Shown: piece by piece, positions 17,660 to 26,521 of the stretch
Numbering within the stretch: position 1 is the first letter of the stretch
Layout: every line of letters starts with the position of its first letter
Assembly (NCBI RefSeq): GCF_037078405.1
Contig: NZ_JAYMGZ010000002.1
Coordinates: 496,001 to 560,000, forward strand
Origin: Haloarcula sp. DT43
GTDB taxonomy: Archaea; Halobacteriota; Halobacteria; Halobacteriales; Haloarculaceae
DNA: 64,000 nt
Direction: 5' to 3'
Program-made: the position numbers and the translations under genes
The notes under the pieces: model-generated
What the model was told of the DNA's origin: nothing
What the model saw: only the letters and a program-made list of their open reading frames with translations
Databases searched by the model: none

Positions 17660-18445
17660 TCACAGCGCCCCCGACAGCGGTTCGGCCGATTCCCAGTAGG
17701 TGTCGAACGTCTCGACCGCCCACTCGCGGACGGCCGGCGCGGTCGTATCCAGGGACGCCCGCAGGACGCCGCTGTCGTCCCGCAACAGCATGTGGACCAC
17801 GTCGTCGGCGACCATCACGGCGAGCGGCACGCCGTCGCTCCGCACCCGGACTGACGCAGCCGGTTCGGCGAGCAGCGACTCCAGTTGCGCCCGGAGCCGG
17901 TCGTCGGCCGTCAGGGCGTCTATCGCGCCGGGGGAGAACACGCCCGAGAACTGCTGGTCGCCGGCGCTGACCCGCTCCTGGACGACCCGAATCGTCTGGT
18001 CGTTGAACGCGTGCGAGAACGTCCGGACCGTCTCGGCGTCCCGGAGCAGGTCCAGCAAGCGCTGGAGCGGCGCGTTCGGGCGCGTCTGGCTCGGGACGGT
18101 TATCGTGGCGTCGGCTAGGTGCCGCAGGTCGAAGTCCATCGCGTCGGTGGGAAGGTACTCCACGATGTCGCGCAGCCCCCGCTCGGTTTCGAGGCTGTCG
18201 AGCAGGTCGGTAAACCCGTCGGCGACGATGCGCCCCGTCGCCGTGGCGACGTACTCCCCGGCCGTTCGCCGAATCCAGGACCGCTCCTCGAAGTCGGCGA
18301 TGATGCGGCCGAGCGTCGCCTGGGACGCGCCGGTCTCGGCCGCGAGTTCGCCGCGCGTGTGGGGCCCTGACGCCAGGAGCCGCAACACCTCGACTCGGTT
18401 CGAGGAGAGTGCGAGGAACTCTATCTCTTCGAGCGCCGATTCCAT
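17660..18445 (-). CDS. winged-helix regulator with FilR1-type middle domain
   Basis: A 261-residue transcription factor. Residues about 5-75 are a winged helix: LALSSNRVEVLRLLASGPHT followed by the recognition helix GASQATLGRIIADFEER. Residues about 120-250 match the FilR1/DUF1724 domain (VRTFSHAFNDQTIRVVQERV, LAVMVADDVVHMLLRDDSG), found in haloarchaeal and methanogen regulators. It diverges from an EamA transporter gene; the 224-base space between them holds a perfect inverted repeat at 18487-18501. It may repress itself, the exporter, or both. The ligand is unknown. Confidence 0.87.
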   Translation of the reverse strand: MESALEEIEFLALSSNRVEVLRLLASGPHTRGELAAETGASQATLGRIIADFEERSWIRRTAGEYVATATGRIVADGFTDLLDSLETERGLRDIVEYLPTDAMDFDLRHLADATITVPSQTRPNAPLQRLLDLLRDAETVRTFSHAFNDQTIRVVQERVSAGDQQFSGVFSPGAIDALTADDRLRAQLESLLAEPAASVRVRSDGVPLAVMVADDVVHMLLRDDSGVLRASLDTTAPAVREWAVETFDTYWESAEPLSGAL

Positions 18446-18486
18446 ACCGCCGCGTTAGGCGGTCCGTGCTAAAGCGCTTTCGCAGC

Positions 18487-18501
18487 GTGAAAAAGTTTCA
18501 C
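18487..18501. promoter_or_regulatory. operator-like inverted repeat between divergent regulator and transporter
   Basis: GTGAAA-AAG-TTTCAC, 42 bases upstream of the regulator start and 169 bases before the transporter start. Perfect 6-bp arms with a 3-base spacer suit a dimeric winged-helix protein. A very similar 6-3-6 site lies at 23986-24000. Confidence 0.4.
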
Positions 18502-18669
18502 ACCGTGAAGGTCCACCACGGCTGTTCGGTCGTTTCGCGTCATGTAAGAATTTCTAAACGGACCTATAACCGTCGGTGCCGTACCGTAGAGTACGATGAT
18601 TCGGGTCTCTCCGTCTGTTCTCTCCCTCGGCTGTGCAGTCGTTTCAGAAATCACTCACGAGGTGGCGCG

Positions 18670-19650
18670 ATGATTTCGCGCCGCACGCTCGCGTTCGGGG
18701 CGGTCGCCAGCGTCCTGTTCGGCGGCACGTTCGTCGGCGCGAAGGCCGGGCTCTCTTATCTCCCGCCGCTCCTGTTCGTCGCCCTGCGGTTCGACATCGC
18801 CGCCGTCGCCCTGCTCGGCTACGTCGCCGTGACGCGCTCGCGGGCCGACCTGCTCCCGCGGACCCGCGGCGACGTGCTGGCGATTCTCTCGACGGGGCTG
18901 TTCGCGCTCGGCCTGGCGAACGCGCTGATATTCGTTGGCCAGCAGTCGGCCACCAGCGCCGTCGCGGCCATCGTCTTCAGCCTCAATCCCATCCTGACGC
19001 CGGTGTTTGCCGCCATCTTGCTCTCCGACGAGCGGCTCTCGGCCCGCGGCGGCCTCGGGATGGTCGTCGGCCTGCTCGGCGTCGGCCTGGTCGTCAGCCC
19101 CGACCCGGCGATGCTCCTGAGCGGGGGCATCGGCAAGCTCGTTCTGTTCGCCGGCGCGACCAGCGCCGCGCTGGGCAGCGTCCTCATCCGGTGGTCCGAC
19201 GGCGGCCTGTCGAGCACGGTCCGGACCGCGTGGGCGCTCCCCGTCGCCGCCGCGCTCTGTCACGCGCTGAGCGTCGGGACGGGCGAATCGGTCGCCGCGG
19301 CGGTCTGGTCCCCGACGGCGATAGCGGCCCTGCTGTACGTCGGCATCTTCGCCGGAGCCATCGCCTACATCGCCTACTTCGGCCTGCTCGACACGACGGG
19401 CGCGATTCGCGCGAACCTCGTCTTCTACGTGGTCCCCGTCGTGTCGACGCTCGGGGGCTGGGCCCTGCTCGGCGAGGCCATCACCCCGACGGCGGTCGCA
19501 GGCTTTCTGACCATCTTCGCGGGGTTCGCGGTGCTGGGCACCGAGTCGGTCGACCTCCGCGGACTGCTCTCGGACCGCACCGAGGACGCCGACGCCGTGG
19601 CCGACAGTCTCGGCTTCGCAGACGAACCGCGCGGGTTCGAGTCCGACTGA
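18670..19650 (+). CDS. EamA-family (DMT) transporter
   Basis: A 326-residue membrane protein with ten hydrophobic helices in two EamA repeats (first from about residue 5, FGAVASVLFGGTFVGAKAGL; second from about 150, LVLFAGATSAALGSVLIRW). This is the drug/metabolite transporter fold used to export amino acids or other metabolites. The ATG at 18670 follows a GAGGTG ribosome-binding site. The C-terminal 30 residues are acidic and cytoplasmic. It is divergent from the FilR1-type regulator. The substrate is unknown. Confidence 0.9.
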   Translation: MISRRTLAFGAVASVLFGGTFVGAKAGLSYLPPLLFVALRFDIAAVALLGYVAVTRSRADLLPRTRGDVLAILSTGLFALGLANALIFVGQQSATSAVAAIVFSLNPILTPVFAAILLSDERLSARGGLGMVVGLLGVGLVVSPDPAMLLSGGIGKLVLFAGATSAALGSVLIRWSDGGLSSTVRTAWALPVAAALCHALSVGTGESVAAAVWSPTAIAALLYVGIFAGAIAYIAYFGLLDTTGAIRANLVFYVVPVVSTLGGWALLGEAITPTAVAGFLTIFAGFAVLGTESVDLRGLLSDRTEDADAVADSLGFADEPRGFESD

Positions 19651-19671
19651 GCTGGAACCGGACGCGGAGCG

Positions 19672-21009
19672 CTACACCGGCGGGACGATTGCGGGGTCTT
19701 CAGCGAGGAACAGCGTCTCCAGTCCGAGCGCCAGCGTCAGGACGACGCCGAGGATGACCACCGTTCGGACCATCCAGAGCCAGGCCGGGCCGAAAGTACC
19801 GAGCCCGCCCGTCCCCTGTCGGAGTTCCTCGACGGCCTCCGCGGACAGGACCCAGCCGACGAACACCAGAATCAGCAGTACCGAGAGCGGCAGGAACAGT
19901 TTGTACGCGAGCGTGTCGAACCAGCCGAACCACGACAGGCTCCAGGCCGACGGGAGGCCGAGCACGAACAGGGCGACCCCGACCGCCGCCGACAGCGACA
20001 CCCGCGAGTACGCGGTGTTGTCGACGCCGTAGGAGACCACCACTTCGAGCAGGCTGATGGCCGAGGACACGGCTGCGATGAGGACGACGCCGAAGAACAG
20101 CACGCCGAGGAGTCGCCCCGCCGGGAGCTGGGGGAACGCCGACGCCATGGCGACGAATATCGCCGACGGGCCGCTGGTGTCCGGGCTGACACCGATAGCG
20201 AACAGAATCGGGAACACGACCAGCCCCGCCAGCACGCCGATGAGCGTGTTCGTCACGACGATGATGCCGCCGTCGGTCGGCAGGCTCTCGTCGTCACCGA
20301 TGTACGAGGAGTAGGTTATCATGGCCGCCATCCCCAGCGAGAGGGTGAAAAACGCCTGCCCGACGGCGAACGGAATCAGGTCGCCGGCGTTGGCCGCAAG
20401 CGTCGAGAAGTCCGGCGTGAGGAAGTAGCTGTAGCCGGCCCCCGCCCCGTCGAGCGTGGTGACCCAGGCCGCCATCCCGAGCATGAGGACGACGATGCTG
20501 GGGACCATCACCTTCGTCGCCTTCTCGATGCCGTCCTCGATGCCCAGCGCGACGATGCCGACACAGACCAGCAGGAACAGCGCCTGGCCGGCGACGGCCT
20601 CCGGCCCGGTGGAGATGGCTCCGAAGTACTCCGCGGGGCTGCCGAAGTACGCGCCCGTCGCGCTGCCGAGGATGTACCGCATGACCCACCCTCCGACGAC
20701 GTTGTAATAGGAGAGAATCCAGAAGCCGGTGACGACACCGAGGCCGCCGACGACCCGCCACTGCCTGTGTCCGAGTTCGGTGAACGCGTCGACGGCGTTG
20801 CGGTTCGTCCGCCGGCCGATGATGAACTCCGCCAGCATCGCCGGGAAGCCGATGAGCAACACGGCGGCGAGATAGAACACGAGGAACACCGCGCCGCCGT
20901 TCGTCGCGGTCTTGAACGGGAACTGCCAGATGTTCCCGAGACCGACTGCGCTACCGATGGCTGCGAGAATGAACCCCAGCCGCGAGGCCCACGTCTCTCT
21001 GTCACTCAT
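19672..21009 (-). CDS. sodium-dependent symporter, neurotransmitter:sodium symporter (SNF/NSS) family
   Basis: A 445-residue transporter with about eleven helices. The start TWASRLGFILAAIGSAVGLGNIWQFPF (about 6-32) is the NSS signature containing the unwound part of helix 1 that binds Na+ and substrate. Like other prokaryotic NSS proteins it likely imports an amino acid with Na+. The downstream helix 6 region (LSLGMAAMITYSSYIGDDES, about 225-244) also fits. It is transcribed alone, converging with the EamA gene and diverging from the histidine kinase. Confidence 0.93.
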   Translation of the reverse strand: MSDRETWASRLGFILAAIGSAVGLGNIWQFPFKTATNGGAVFLVFYLAAVLLIGFPAMLAEFIIGRRTNRNAVDAFTELGHRQWRVVGGLGVVTGFWILSYYNVVGGWVMRYILGSATGAYFGSPAEYFGAISTGPEAVAGQALFLLVCVGIVALGIEDGIEKATKVMVPSIVVLMLGMAAWVTTLDGAGAGYSYFLTPDFSTLAANAGDLIPFAVGQAFFTLSLGMAAMITYSSYIGDDESLPTDGGIIVVTNTLIGVLAGLVVFPILFAIGVSPDTSGPSAIFVAMASAFPQLPAGRLLGVLFFGVVLIAAVSSAISLLEVVVSYGVDNTAYSRVSLSAAVGVALFVLGLPSAWSLSWFGWFDTLAYKLFLPLSVLLILVFVGWVLSAEAVEELRQGTGGLGTFGPAWLWMVRTVVILGVVLTLALGLETLFLAEDPAIVPPV

Positions 21010-21171
21010 TGTGACGCCGCGTATTCTTCTGCCGAATAAAATTGCCCTGATTCCCGGCTGCGGTACCAGCCGGTGGTACCGGGGACGTCACCGCTCCGGC
21101 GGTCGAACAGTATCAACTGAGAGAATTGCACTGTTACTTTTTTGGCGACCCTTCCCGGACGAACCGTACAC

Positions 21172-22227
21172 GTGACTACGAAACGCATTCTCGGCTGCGG
21201 GACGCTCACGCTGACCGGCGGGGGCCTGGCGGTGGTGTCGGCACGGCAACTACTCGGCGGCACGAACGGCGTCGTCGAGACGGTCATCGCGGCCTTCGGC
21301 CTGCTCATCGGCCTCGGCTTTCTCGCCGGGAGCGGCGTGCTTCTCCGAAGCGACCTCCGGACGAAACACGTCCTCAGGGTCGCCGGCTGGAACCTCCTGG
21401 GCGTCGTCGCAACGTCGGCCGTCCTGGTCCTGATACTGCTGTACCAGCGGGCGAGCGGGGGGACGCTCCTCGCGCCGCTTTTCAGCGGGACCATCGTCGT
21501 CGGCGTCAGCGCCACGGCTCACGTGCTCATCGGCGTCAACGACGTCCGGCGGATACGGGCCCGGAACCTCGCGCGCCAGCGCGAGAAGACGACCGTGATG
21601 AACCGCCTCATCCGCCACGACCTGAAACACAGCGCGCAGGTGCTGCTGGGACTCGGGGACGTCCTCTCAGGGACCCCGGACCCGGACGTGGACGACATCG
21701 GCGACCGCGTGCGAACGGTCGGGTCGGACCTCGCCGAGATAGACAGCCAGGTCGGGACGGTGACCGACCTCATCGAATCGGAGGACATTGAGCGCGAACC
21801 GGTGGCGGTCGACTCCCTCGTCGAGGCCAGCGCCGCGGAGCTTCGACCACAGTTCCCCGACGCGGCAGTCAGCGTGCGCGCCGACGACGGTGTCCGCGCG
21901 CTGGCCGGCGACCCGCTCGAAATCGCGGTCAGCGAACTGCTGGAGAACGCGCTGGTCCACGGCGGCGACCCGGCGACCGTAACCGTACGCGTCGACGCCG
22001 AGCCACGGACGGTCACGGTGTCGGTCAGCGACGCGGGCCCCGGCATCCCGGAGACCGAGCGCGAACTGGTCAGCGGCGACCAGTCGGTCACGCAGCTGAC
22101 ACACAGCAACGGGCTCGGGCTGTGGCTGTCCAAGTGGGTCGTCGAGGCCTACGGGGGGACGCTCGAGTTCGAAGCCCCCGACGGCGACGGCGCGACGGTC
22201 ACGCTCCGGCTCGACAGGGCGGACTGA
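21172..22227 (+). CDS. membrane-bound sensor histidine kinase
   Basis: A 351-residue kinase counted from GTG 21172; an in-frame TTG at 21142 is less likely. Residues 1-110 contain about four transmembrane helices (MASE-like sensor, no large external loop). The H-box is MNRLIRHDLKHSAQVLLGLG (about 133-152), with the phospho-acceptor in RHDLKH. The ATPase domain has LLENALVHGGDPATV, DAGPGIPETE and SNGLGLWLSKWVVEAYGG (about 310-327). It has no fused receiver and no response regulator beside it, as is common for haloarchaeal kinases. The signal is unknown. Confidence 0.92.
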   Translation: MTTKRILGCGTLTLTGGGLAVVSARQLLGGTNGVVETVIAAFGLLIGLGFLAGSGVLLRSDLRTKHVLRVAGWNLLGVVATSAVLVLILLYQRASGGTLLAPLFSGTIVVGVSATAHVLIGVNDVRRIRARNLARQREKTTVMNRLIRHDLKHSAQVLLGLGDVLSGTPDPDVDDIGDRVRTVGSDLAEIDSQVGTVTDLIESEDIEREPVAVDSLVEASAAELRPQFPDAAVSVRADDGVRALAGDPLEIAVSELLENALVHGGDPATVTVRVDAEPRTVTVSVSDAGPGIPETERELVSGDQSVTQLTHSNGLGLWLSKWVVEAYGGTLEFEAPDGDGATVTLRLDRAD

Positions 22228-22234
22228 GCCCTGG

Positions 22235-22945
22235 TCAGGCCTCGCCGTACACCGGGACCGCCGCGCCACTGGTGACCGTGGCGGCGTCCGAACAGAGGAA
22301 CAGCATCACGGCCGCGATGTCCTTCGGGTCGACCCACGACTCGAAGTCCGACTCGGGCATCATCTCCCGGTTCATCGGGGTGTCGATGACGCTCGGCATG
22401 ACGGCGTTTGCCCGCACGGTCCCGAGGTTCTCCTCGGCGATGGTCTCGGTCAGGAGCCGGACGCCGGCCTTCGTGGCCCGGTAGATGCCATCGCCCTCGC
22501 CGCCCTCCAGCGACGCCCGCGCGGAGACGGAGACGATTGCACCCTCCGTCTCCCGGAGGTGCGAAACCGCGTGTTTCGACGCCAGGAACATCGTCTTCAG
22601 GTTCACGTCGAACAGGAAATCGAACGTGTCCGCGTCCGTCTCGTGAATCGGCGTGCCCCCGCGCCAGGTGCCGGCGACGTTCAGCAGGTAGTCGAGCCGT
22701 CCGTGGTCGTCGACGACCGCCTCGACCGTCTCGGCCACGTCAGTCTCGTCGCTGAAATCCGCCTGGTAGAAGTCGACGCGCTCGGGCTCGGCCAGCAGGA
22801 AGTCCTCGGTGTTCGGTTCGATGATATCGCTGCCACAGACGGTCGCGCCGGCCTCGAGGAAGGCGTCCGCGACCGCGCTCCCCAGCGCCCCGCCGACGCC
22901 CGTGATTAGCGCTACCTCGCCGTCGAAGTCGAACTCGACTGACAT
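22235..22945 (-). CDS. short-chain dehydrogenase/reductase (SDR)
   Basis: A 236-residue classical SDR. The NAD(P)-binding motif TGVGGALGSAVADAF (about 15-29) and the catalytic serine, tyrosine and lysine (SVSARASLEGG then YRATKAG, about 136-155) are present. An acidic residue follows the second strand (CGSDIIEPN), which usually favours NAD(H). The substrate is unknown. It lies in the same direction as the MDR oxidoreductase at 23007-23963, with 61 bases between them, so the two may be co-transcribed. Confidence 0.92.
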   Translation of the reverse strand: MSVEFDFDGEVALITGVGGALGSAVADAFLEAGATVCGSDIIEPNTEDFLLAEPERVDFYQADFSDETDVAETVEAVVDDHGRLDYLLNVAGTWRGGTPIHETDADTFDFLFDVNLKTMFLASKHAVSHLRETEGAIVSVSARASLEGGEGDGIYRATKAGVRLLTETIAEENLGTVRANAVMPSVIDTPMNREMMPESDFESWVDPKDIAAVMLFLCSDAATVTSGAAVPVYGEA

Positions 22946-23006
22946 GGCTATGCCAACGGCTAGCAGGGAAATAAATGTCCGTCCGCGGGACTCGGGAGCC
23001 GCCGAC

Positions 23007-23963
23007 CTACGGTGTGACGACGAGCTTGCCGAGGAAGCTGTCGTTCAGCACGTCGTCGTGGGCGGCCGCCACCTCGTCCAGGTCGTAGCGGCGGGCGATG
23101 ACCGGCGACAGGTCGCCGTCGGCCATGAGCGTCGCCAGTCGGTCGAGTACCGCGCCGAACTCGGGCGTGTTGAACATCGAAACGTGGTGGAAGCTGAGTG
23201 CCTTCGCCCGGCAGCGCGGGACGTTCTCGAACGTCGCCGCGAGGTCGGTGTTCCCGATGGCGGCGATGCGAGCGCCCTGGGCGGCGACCTCGGCGTCGAA
23301 CGCGAGGTAGTCGTCGAGCCGGTGGTCGAGAATCACGTCCGGCGCGCCGGCCTCGACCACGGCGTCGCCGAGGTCGTCACGGCGGTAGTCGAACACGTCG
23401 TCCGCGCCGAGGTCGGCCAGCCGGTCGTGGTAGTCCGGCGACGCCGTCGTCGTCACCTGCGCTCCGTTCGCCGCGGCCAGCTGGACCGCGACGTGGCCGA
23501 CGCCGCCGCTCCCGCCGTGAACCAGCGCCCGCTCGGCCGGCTCCAGCGAACAGGCCGCGACGAGCGTCTGCCAGGCGGTGACGCCGACGAGTGCGACGGC
23601 CGCGCCAGCCTCGGCGGAGACGCCCTCGGGGAGCCGCGCCAGGTGCGACTCGGGGACGGTGACGTACTCCGCGCAGGTCCCCTGGAGCCAGTTGCCCAGC
23701 CCGGTCGCAAACGCCCGGTCGCCCTCGGCGAAGTCGGCCACGTCCTCGCCGGTCGCGGCGACGGTCCCGGCGCAGTCGGAGCCGGGGACCCAGGGCAGTT
23801 CGCCGGGCTCGTAATCACCCGTCCGGAAGTACGTATCGACCGGATTGACCGCCGCTGCCTCGACTTCGAGCAGGACCTCCTCGGGCCCCGGTGTGGGTCG
23901 TTCGACGTCGTCGACGCGGAGCACGTCCGTCCCGCCGTACTCGTGGAATCTTACAGCGCGCAT
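23007..23963 (-). CDS. NADPH:quinone-reductase-like MDR oxidoreductase
   Basis: A 318-residue medium-chain dehydrogenase of the zinc-independent quinone oxidoreductase type. It begins MRAVRFHEYGGTDVLRVDDV, has the family stretch AAAVNPVDTYFRTGDY (about 33-48) and the nucleotide motif VHGGSGGVGHVAVQLAAANG (about 140-159). The structural zinc cysteines of alcohol dehydrogenases are absent. The ATG at 23963 was chosen because homology begins there. The 234 bases upstream contain an operator-like repeat at 23986-24000. Confidence 0.92.
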   Translation of the reverse strand: MRAVRFHEYGGTDVLRVDDVERPTPGPEEVLLEVEAAAVNPVDTYFRTGDYEPGELPWVPGSDCAGTVAATGEDVADFAEGDRAFATGLGNWLQGTCAEYVTVPESHLARLPEGVSAEAGAAVALVGVTAWQTLVAACSLEPAERALVHGGSGGVGHVAVQLAAANGAQVTTTASPDYHDRLADLGADDVFDYRRDDLGDAVVEAGAPDVILDHRLDDYLAFDAEVAAQGARIAAIGNTDLAATFENVPRCRAKALSFHHVSMFNTPEFGAVLDRLATLMADGDLSPVIARRYDLDEVAAAHDDVLNDSFLGKLVVTP

Positions 23964-23985
23964 TGGCGTATGGTCCGGCGGTACC

Positions 23986-24000
23986 GGGAAAACGTTTCCC
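23986..24000. promoter_or_regulatory. operator-like inverted repeat upstream of the MDR oxidoreductase
   Basis: GGGAAA-ACG-TTTCCC, 23 bases before the start codon (minus strand at 23963), which would place it over the core promoter of a leaderless transcript. The architecture equals that of the site at 18487-18501 (G-N-GAAA, 3 bases, TTTC-N-C). Confidence 0.4.
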
Positions 24001-24167
24001 CACGGGGCCGAGCACAGCCCCGCAGCGGCCAACGCGGCGCTGCCGCGAGCGGGTTGAGCTGGCGACGGCGAGGCGTGCCGGGAAACTGGATTCGTTTCGG
24101 GGTTCCAGCGCTCCGGTACCACAGTCGGCCACAGCGCTTATCACACGTGAAAATTGCGCAACAACCC

Positions 24168-24175
24168 TTTATTAG
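24168..24175 (+). promoter_or_regulatory. TATA box of the transducer/sensory rhodopsin operon
   Basis: TTTATTAG about 27 bases before the ATG at 24198, suggesting a leaderless mRNA for both genes. No second TATA box is seen before the rhodopsin gene, which begins two bases after the transducer stop. Confidence 0.6.
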
Positions 24176-24197
24176 CATGTTTCCGTAGCACTGAGTG

Positions 24198-26519
24198 ATG
24201 GAATCAGAAAGGGACTCGCCGCTTCCGAGTGTTATTGCTGGCAGTTACGCTGCCAGACTCGGAGTGGCGCTTTCGTTGGCGATACTCGTCATTATCGCCG
24301 TCGGTGTCCTGACGAGCGTCCAGGCGTCCGCGACACTGGAGGAAGATGTCGCGGACGACATCACGGCGCTGTCGGAGACACATGCCGCACAGTTAGACGA
24401 CTGGCTGACCACGTCGCGGCGGGACGTCCGGTCGACGTCGCGCCTCCCCGTGTTCACTGAGGGGACAGACACGGAGAAACAGCAGCGCCTGGAGCAGCTA
24501 CGGACCAACGAGGAACTACCGCCCGGGGTGGTGGCGGTCCACTACTTCGACACCGAGACCAACGAGATACGCGCCAGTTCGAACCGGGAGTTCATCGGTG
24601 TCGACGCCGCCGACCAGGGCGCGCCCTTCGCCACCGACCCGCCGCAGTTCGACGACCCCGATGACACGCACGTGACCGAGCCGTTTTCGGTGTCGGTCGT
24701 CGACCACCCGATAATCGCTGTCGTCTCGCCGGTTCCCGGCGATGAGGACCGGGCGCTCGTGTACATGATCGACCTCAGCCAGAAGGCCGACCAGATATCC
24801 GACCAGCGTGAGGGGTCGTTCACCACCGTCGTCAGCACCGACGGCGAGTTCGTCTCGCACCCCAACGCCTCGATGATAGGGTCGACGGCACCGATTTCGC
24901 AGATGGAGTCGGACCCCCTGGGCACGCTCGAACCCGGACAGAGCGCGTTCCACGAGACCGATAGCATGCTGATGGGGATGAGCCGCCTCGAATCACACGG
25001 CTGGGTCGTCATGGTCCACTCCGACCCGTCGGCCGCCTACGCTCTGAGCGACCAGATAAACTCCGACCTCATCGGGCTCATCCTGCTTGCCGTCGTCAAC
25101 CTCGGGCTCATCGGTGTCACTATCGGCGGCAACACTATCGCGTCGCTCCGCCGCCTCTCCGTGAAGGCGGAGGCGATAGCGGACGGTGACCTCGACGTCG
25201 ACCTCGACACGTCTCGGGAAGACGAGTTCGGCACGCTGTATGCGGCCTTCGACAACATGCGGACGAACCTCCGAACGCAAATTTCCGAGGCCGAAACCGC
25301 CCGCCAGGAGGCCGAGGAGGCGAAAGAGCAGGCACAGGCCGCCCGCGAGGAAGTCGAGGCCGAACGCAACGAGATGGAGGCACTGACGGGCCACCTCGAA
25401 CTCAAGGCCCAGCAGTACAGCGACGCGCTGGAGGCCGCCGCCGACGGCGACCTCACCGCGCGGGTGGACACGGACAGCATGAACGAGGCGATGGCCGAGG
25501 TCGGCGAGGACATCAACACGACGCTGGACGCGCTGGAAGACACCATCGCGGACATGAAGGCGTTCGCGGCGAACGTCATCCAGTCCAGCGACCGCGTCAA
25601 CTCGAACGCGGAGCGGGTCGACCAGGCCAGCAAGCAGGTGTCGAAGTCCATCAACGAGATTTTCGAGGGGACGACCGAGCAAAACGAGGGGCTCGAATCG
25701 GCGGCCGCGGAGATGCAGAACCTCTCGGCGACCGCCCAGCAGGTCGCCTCCTCGGCTCAGCAGGTCGCCGACACCTCCCAGTCGGCCGCGGACGTCGGCG
25801 AGGACGGCCGCGAGGCCGCACAGGAGGCCATCGCGGAAATGAGCGCCATCGAGGAGGAGACCGGCGAGACCGTCGAGGAGATAAACGCCCTCGACGACGA
25901 ACTCGACGAAATCGGCGAAATCGTCGGCGTAATCACCAGCATCGTCGAACAGACGAACATGCTCGCCCTGAACGCCTCCATCGAGGCCGCCCACGCCGAC
26001 GGGGACGGGGACGGGTTCGCCGTCGTCGCCGACGAAATCAAGGGCCTCGCGGAGGAGACCAAGGAGGCCGCCGCCGACATCGAACAGCGCATCGAGGCCA
26101 TCCAGGAGCAGGCGGGCGACACGGTCGAGACGATGGAGTCGACCAGCACCCGAATCACCGAAGGCGTCGCCACGGTCGAGGAGACCGTCGACGCGCTGGA
26201 GACCATCGTCGAGTACACGGAGGAGGTCGACACCGGCATCCAGGAAATCGACCGGGCGACCGAGGAACAGGCCCGGACCGCACAGGACGTGATGGGGACA
26301 ATCGACGACCTGACGACCATCAGCCAGCAGACGGCGACGGAGGCCGACACCGTGGCCGGCGCGGCACAGGACCAGTCCGCCTCTATCGACGAAGTGTCGG
26401 AGTCCGCGACGGAACTCCGACAGCGGGCTGACGACCTCGAATCGCTACTGGACCGCTTTACCGTCGAGAGCTCCGCCGGCGCGGGTGTCGACGGCACGGC
26501 CGCGGTGGGGGACGACTGA
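24198..26519 (+). CDS. htrII: transducer protein for sensory rhodopsin II (HtrII-like methyl-accepting protein)
   Basis: A 773-residue membrane transducer. TM1 is about 20-40, a large external domain of about 245 residues follows (dCache-like, for example FTTVVSTDGEFVSHPNASM), and TM2 is about 291-315. One HAMP (about 316-370) and a second HAMP-like segment (EAAADGDLTARVDTDSM) precede the signalling hairpin, with tip [17 protein letters not shown] (about 583-599). Glu/Gln-rich methylation helices flank it. Immediate co-transcription with a sensory rhodopsin identifies it as the photosensory transducer; the external domain may also bind a small molecule, as Halobacterium HtrII does for serine. 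A GTG directly before the ATG is an equal alternative start. Confidence 0.92.
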   Translation: MESERDSPLPSVIAGSYAARLGVALSLAILVIIAVGVLTSVQASATLEEDVADDITALSETHAAQLDDWLTTSRRDVRSTSRLPVFTEGTDTEKQQRLEQLRTNEELPPGVVAVHYFDTETNEIRASSNREFIGVDAADQGAPFATDPPQFDDPDDTHVTEPFSVSVVDHPIIAVVSPVPGDEDRALVYMIDLSQKADQISDQREGSFTTVVSTDGEFVSHPNASMIGSTAPISQMESDPLGTLEPGQSAFHETDSMLMGMSRLESHGWVVMVHSDPSAAYALSDQINSDLIGLILLAVVNLGLIGVTIGGNTIASLRRLSVKAEAIADGDLDVDLDTSREDEFGTLYAAFDNMRTNLRTQISEAETARQEAEEAKEQAQAAREEVEAERNEMEALTGHLELKAQQYSDALEAAADGDLTARVDTDSMNEAMAEVGEDINTTLDALEDTIADMKAFAANVIQSSDRVNSNAERVDQASKQVSKSINEIFEGTTEQNEGLESAAAEMQNLSATAQQVASSAQQVADTSQSAADVGEDGREAAQEAIAEMSAIEEETGETVEEINALDDELDEIGEIVGVITSIVEQTNMLALNASIEAAHADGDGDGFAVVADEIKGLAEETKEAAADIEQRIEAIQEQAGDTVETMESTSTRITEGVATVEETVDALETIVEYTEEVDTGIQEIDRATEEQARTAQDVMGTIDDLTTISQQTATEADTVAGAAQDQSASIDEVSESATELRQRADDLESLLDRFTVESSAGAGVDGTAAVGDD

Positions 26520-26521
26520 CA

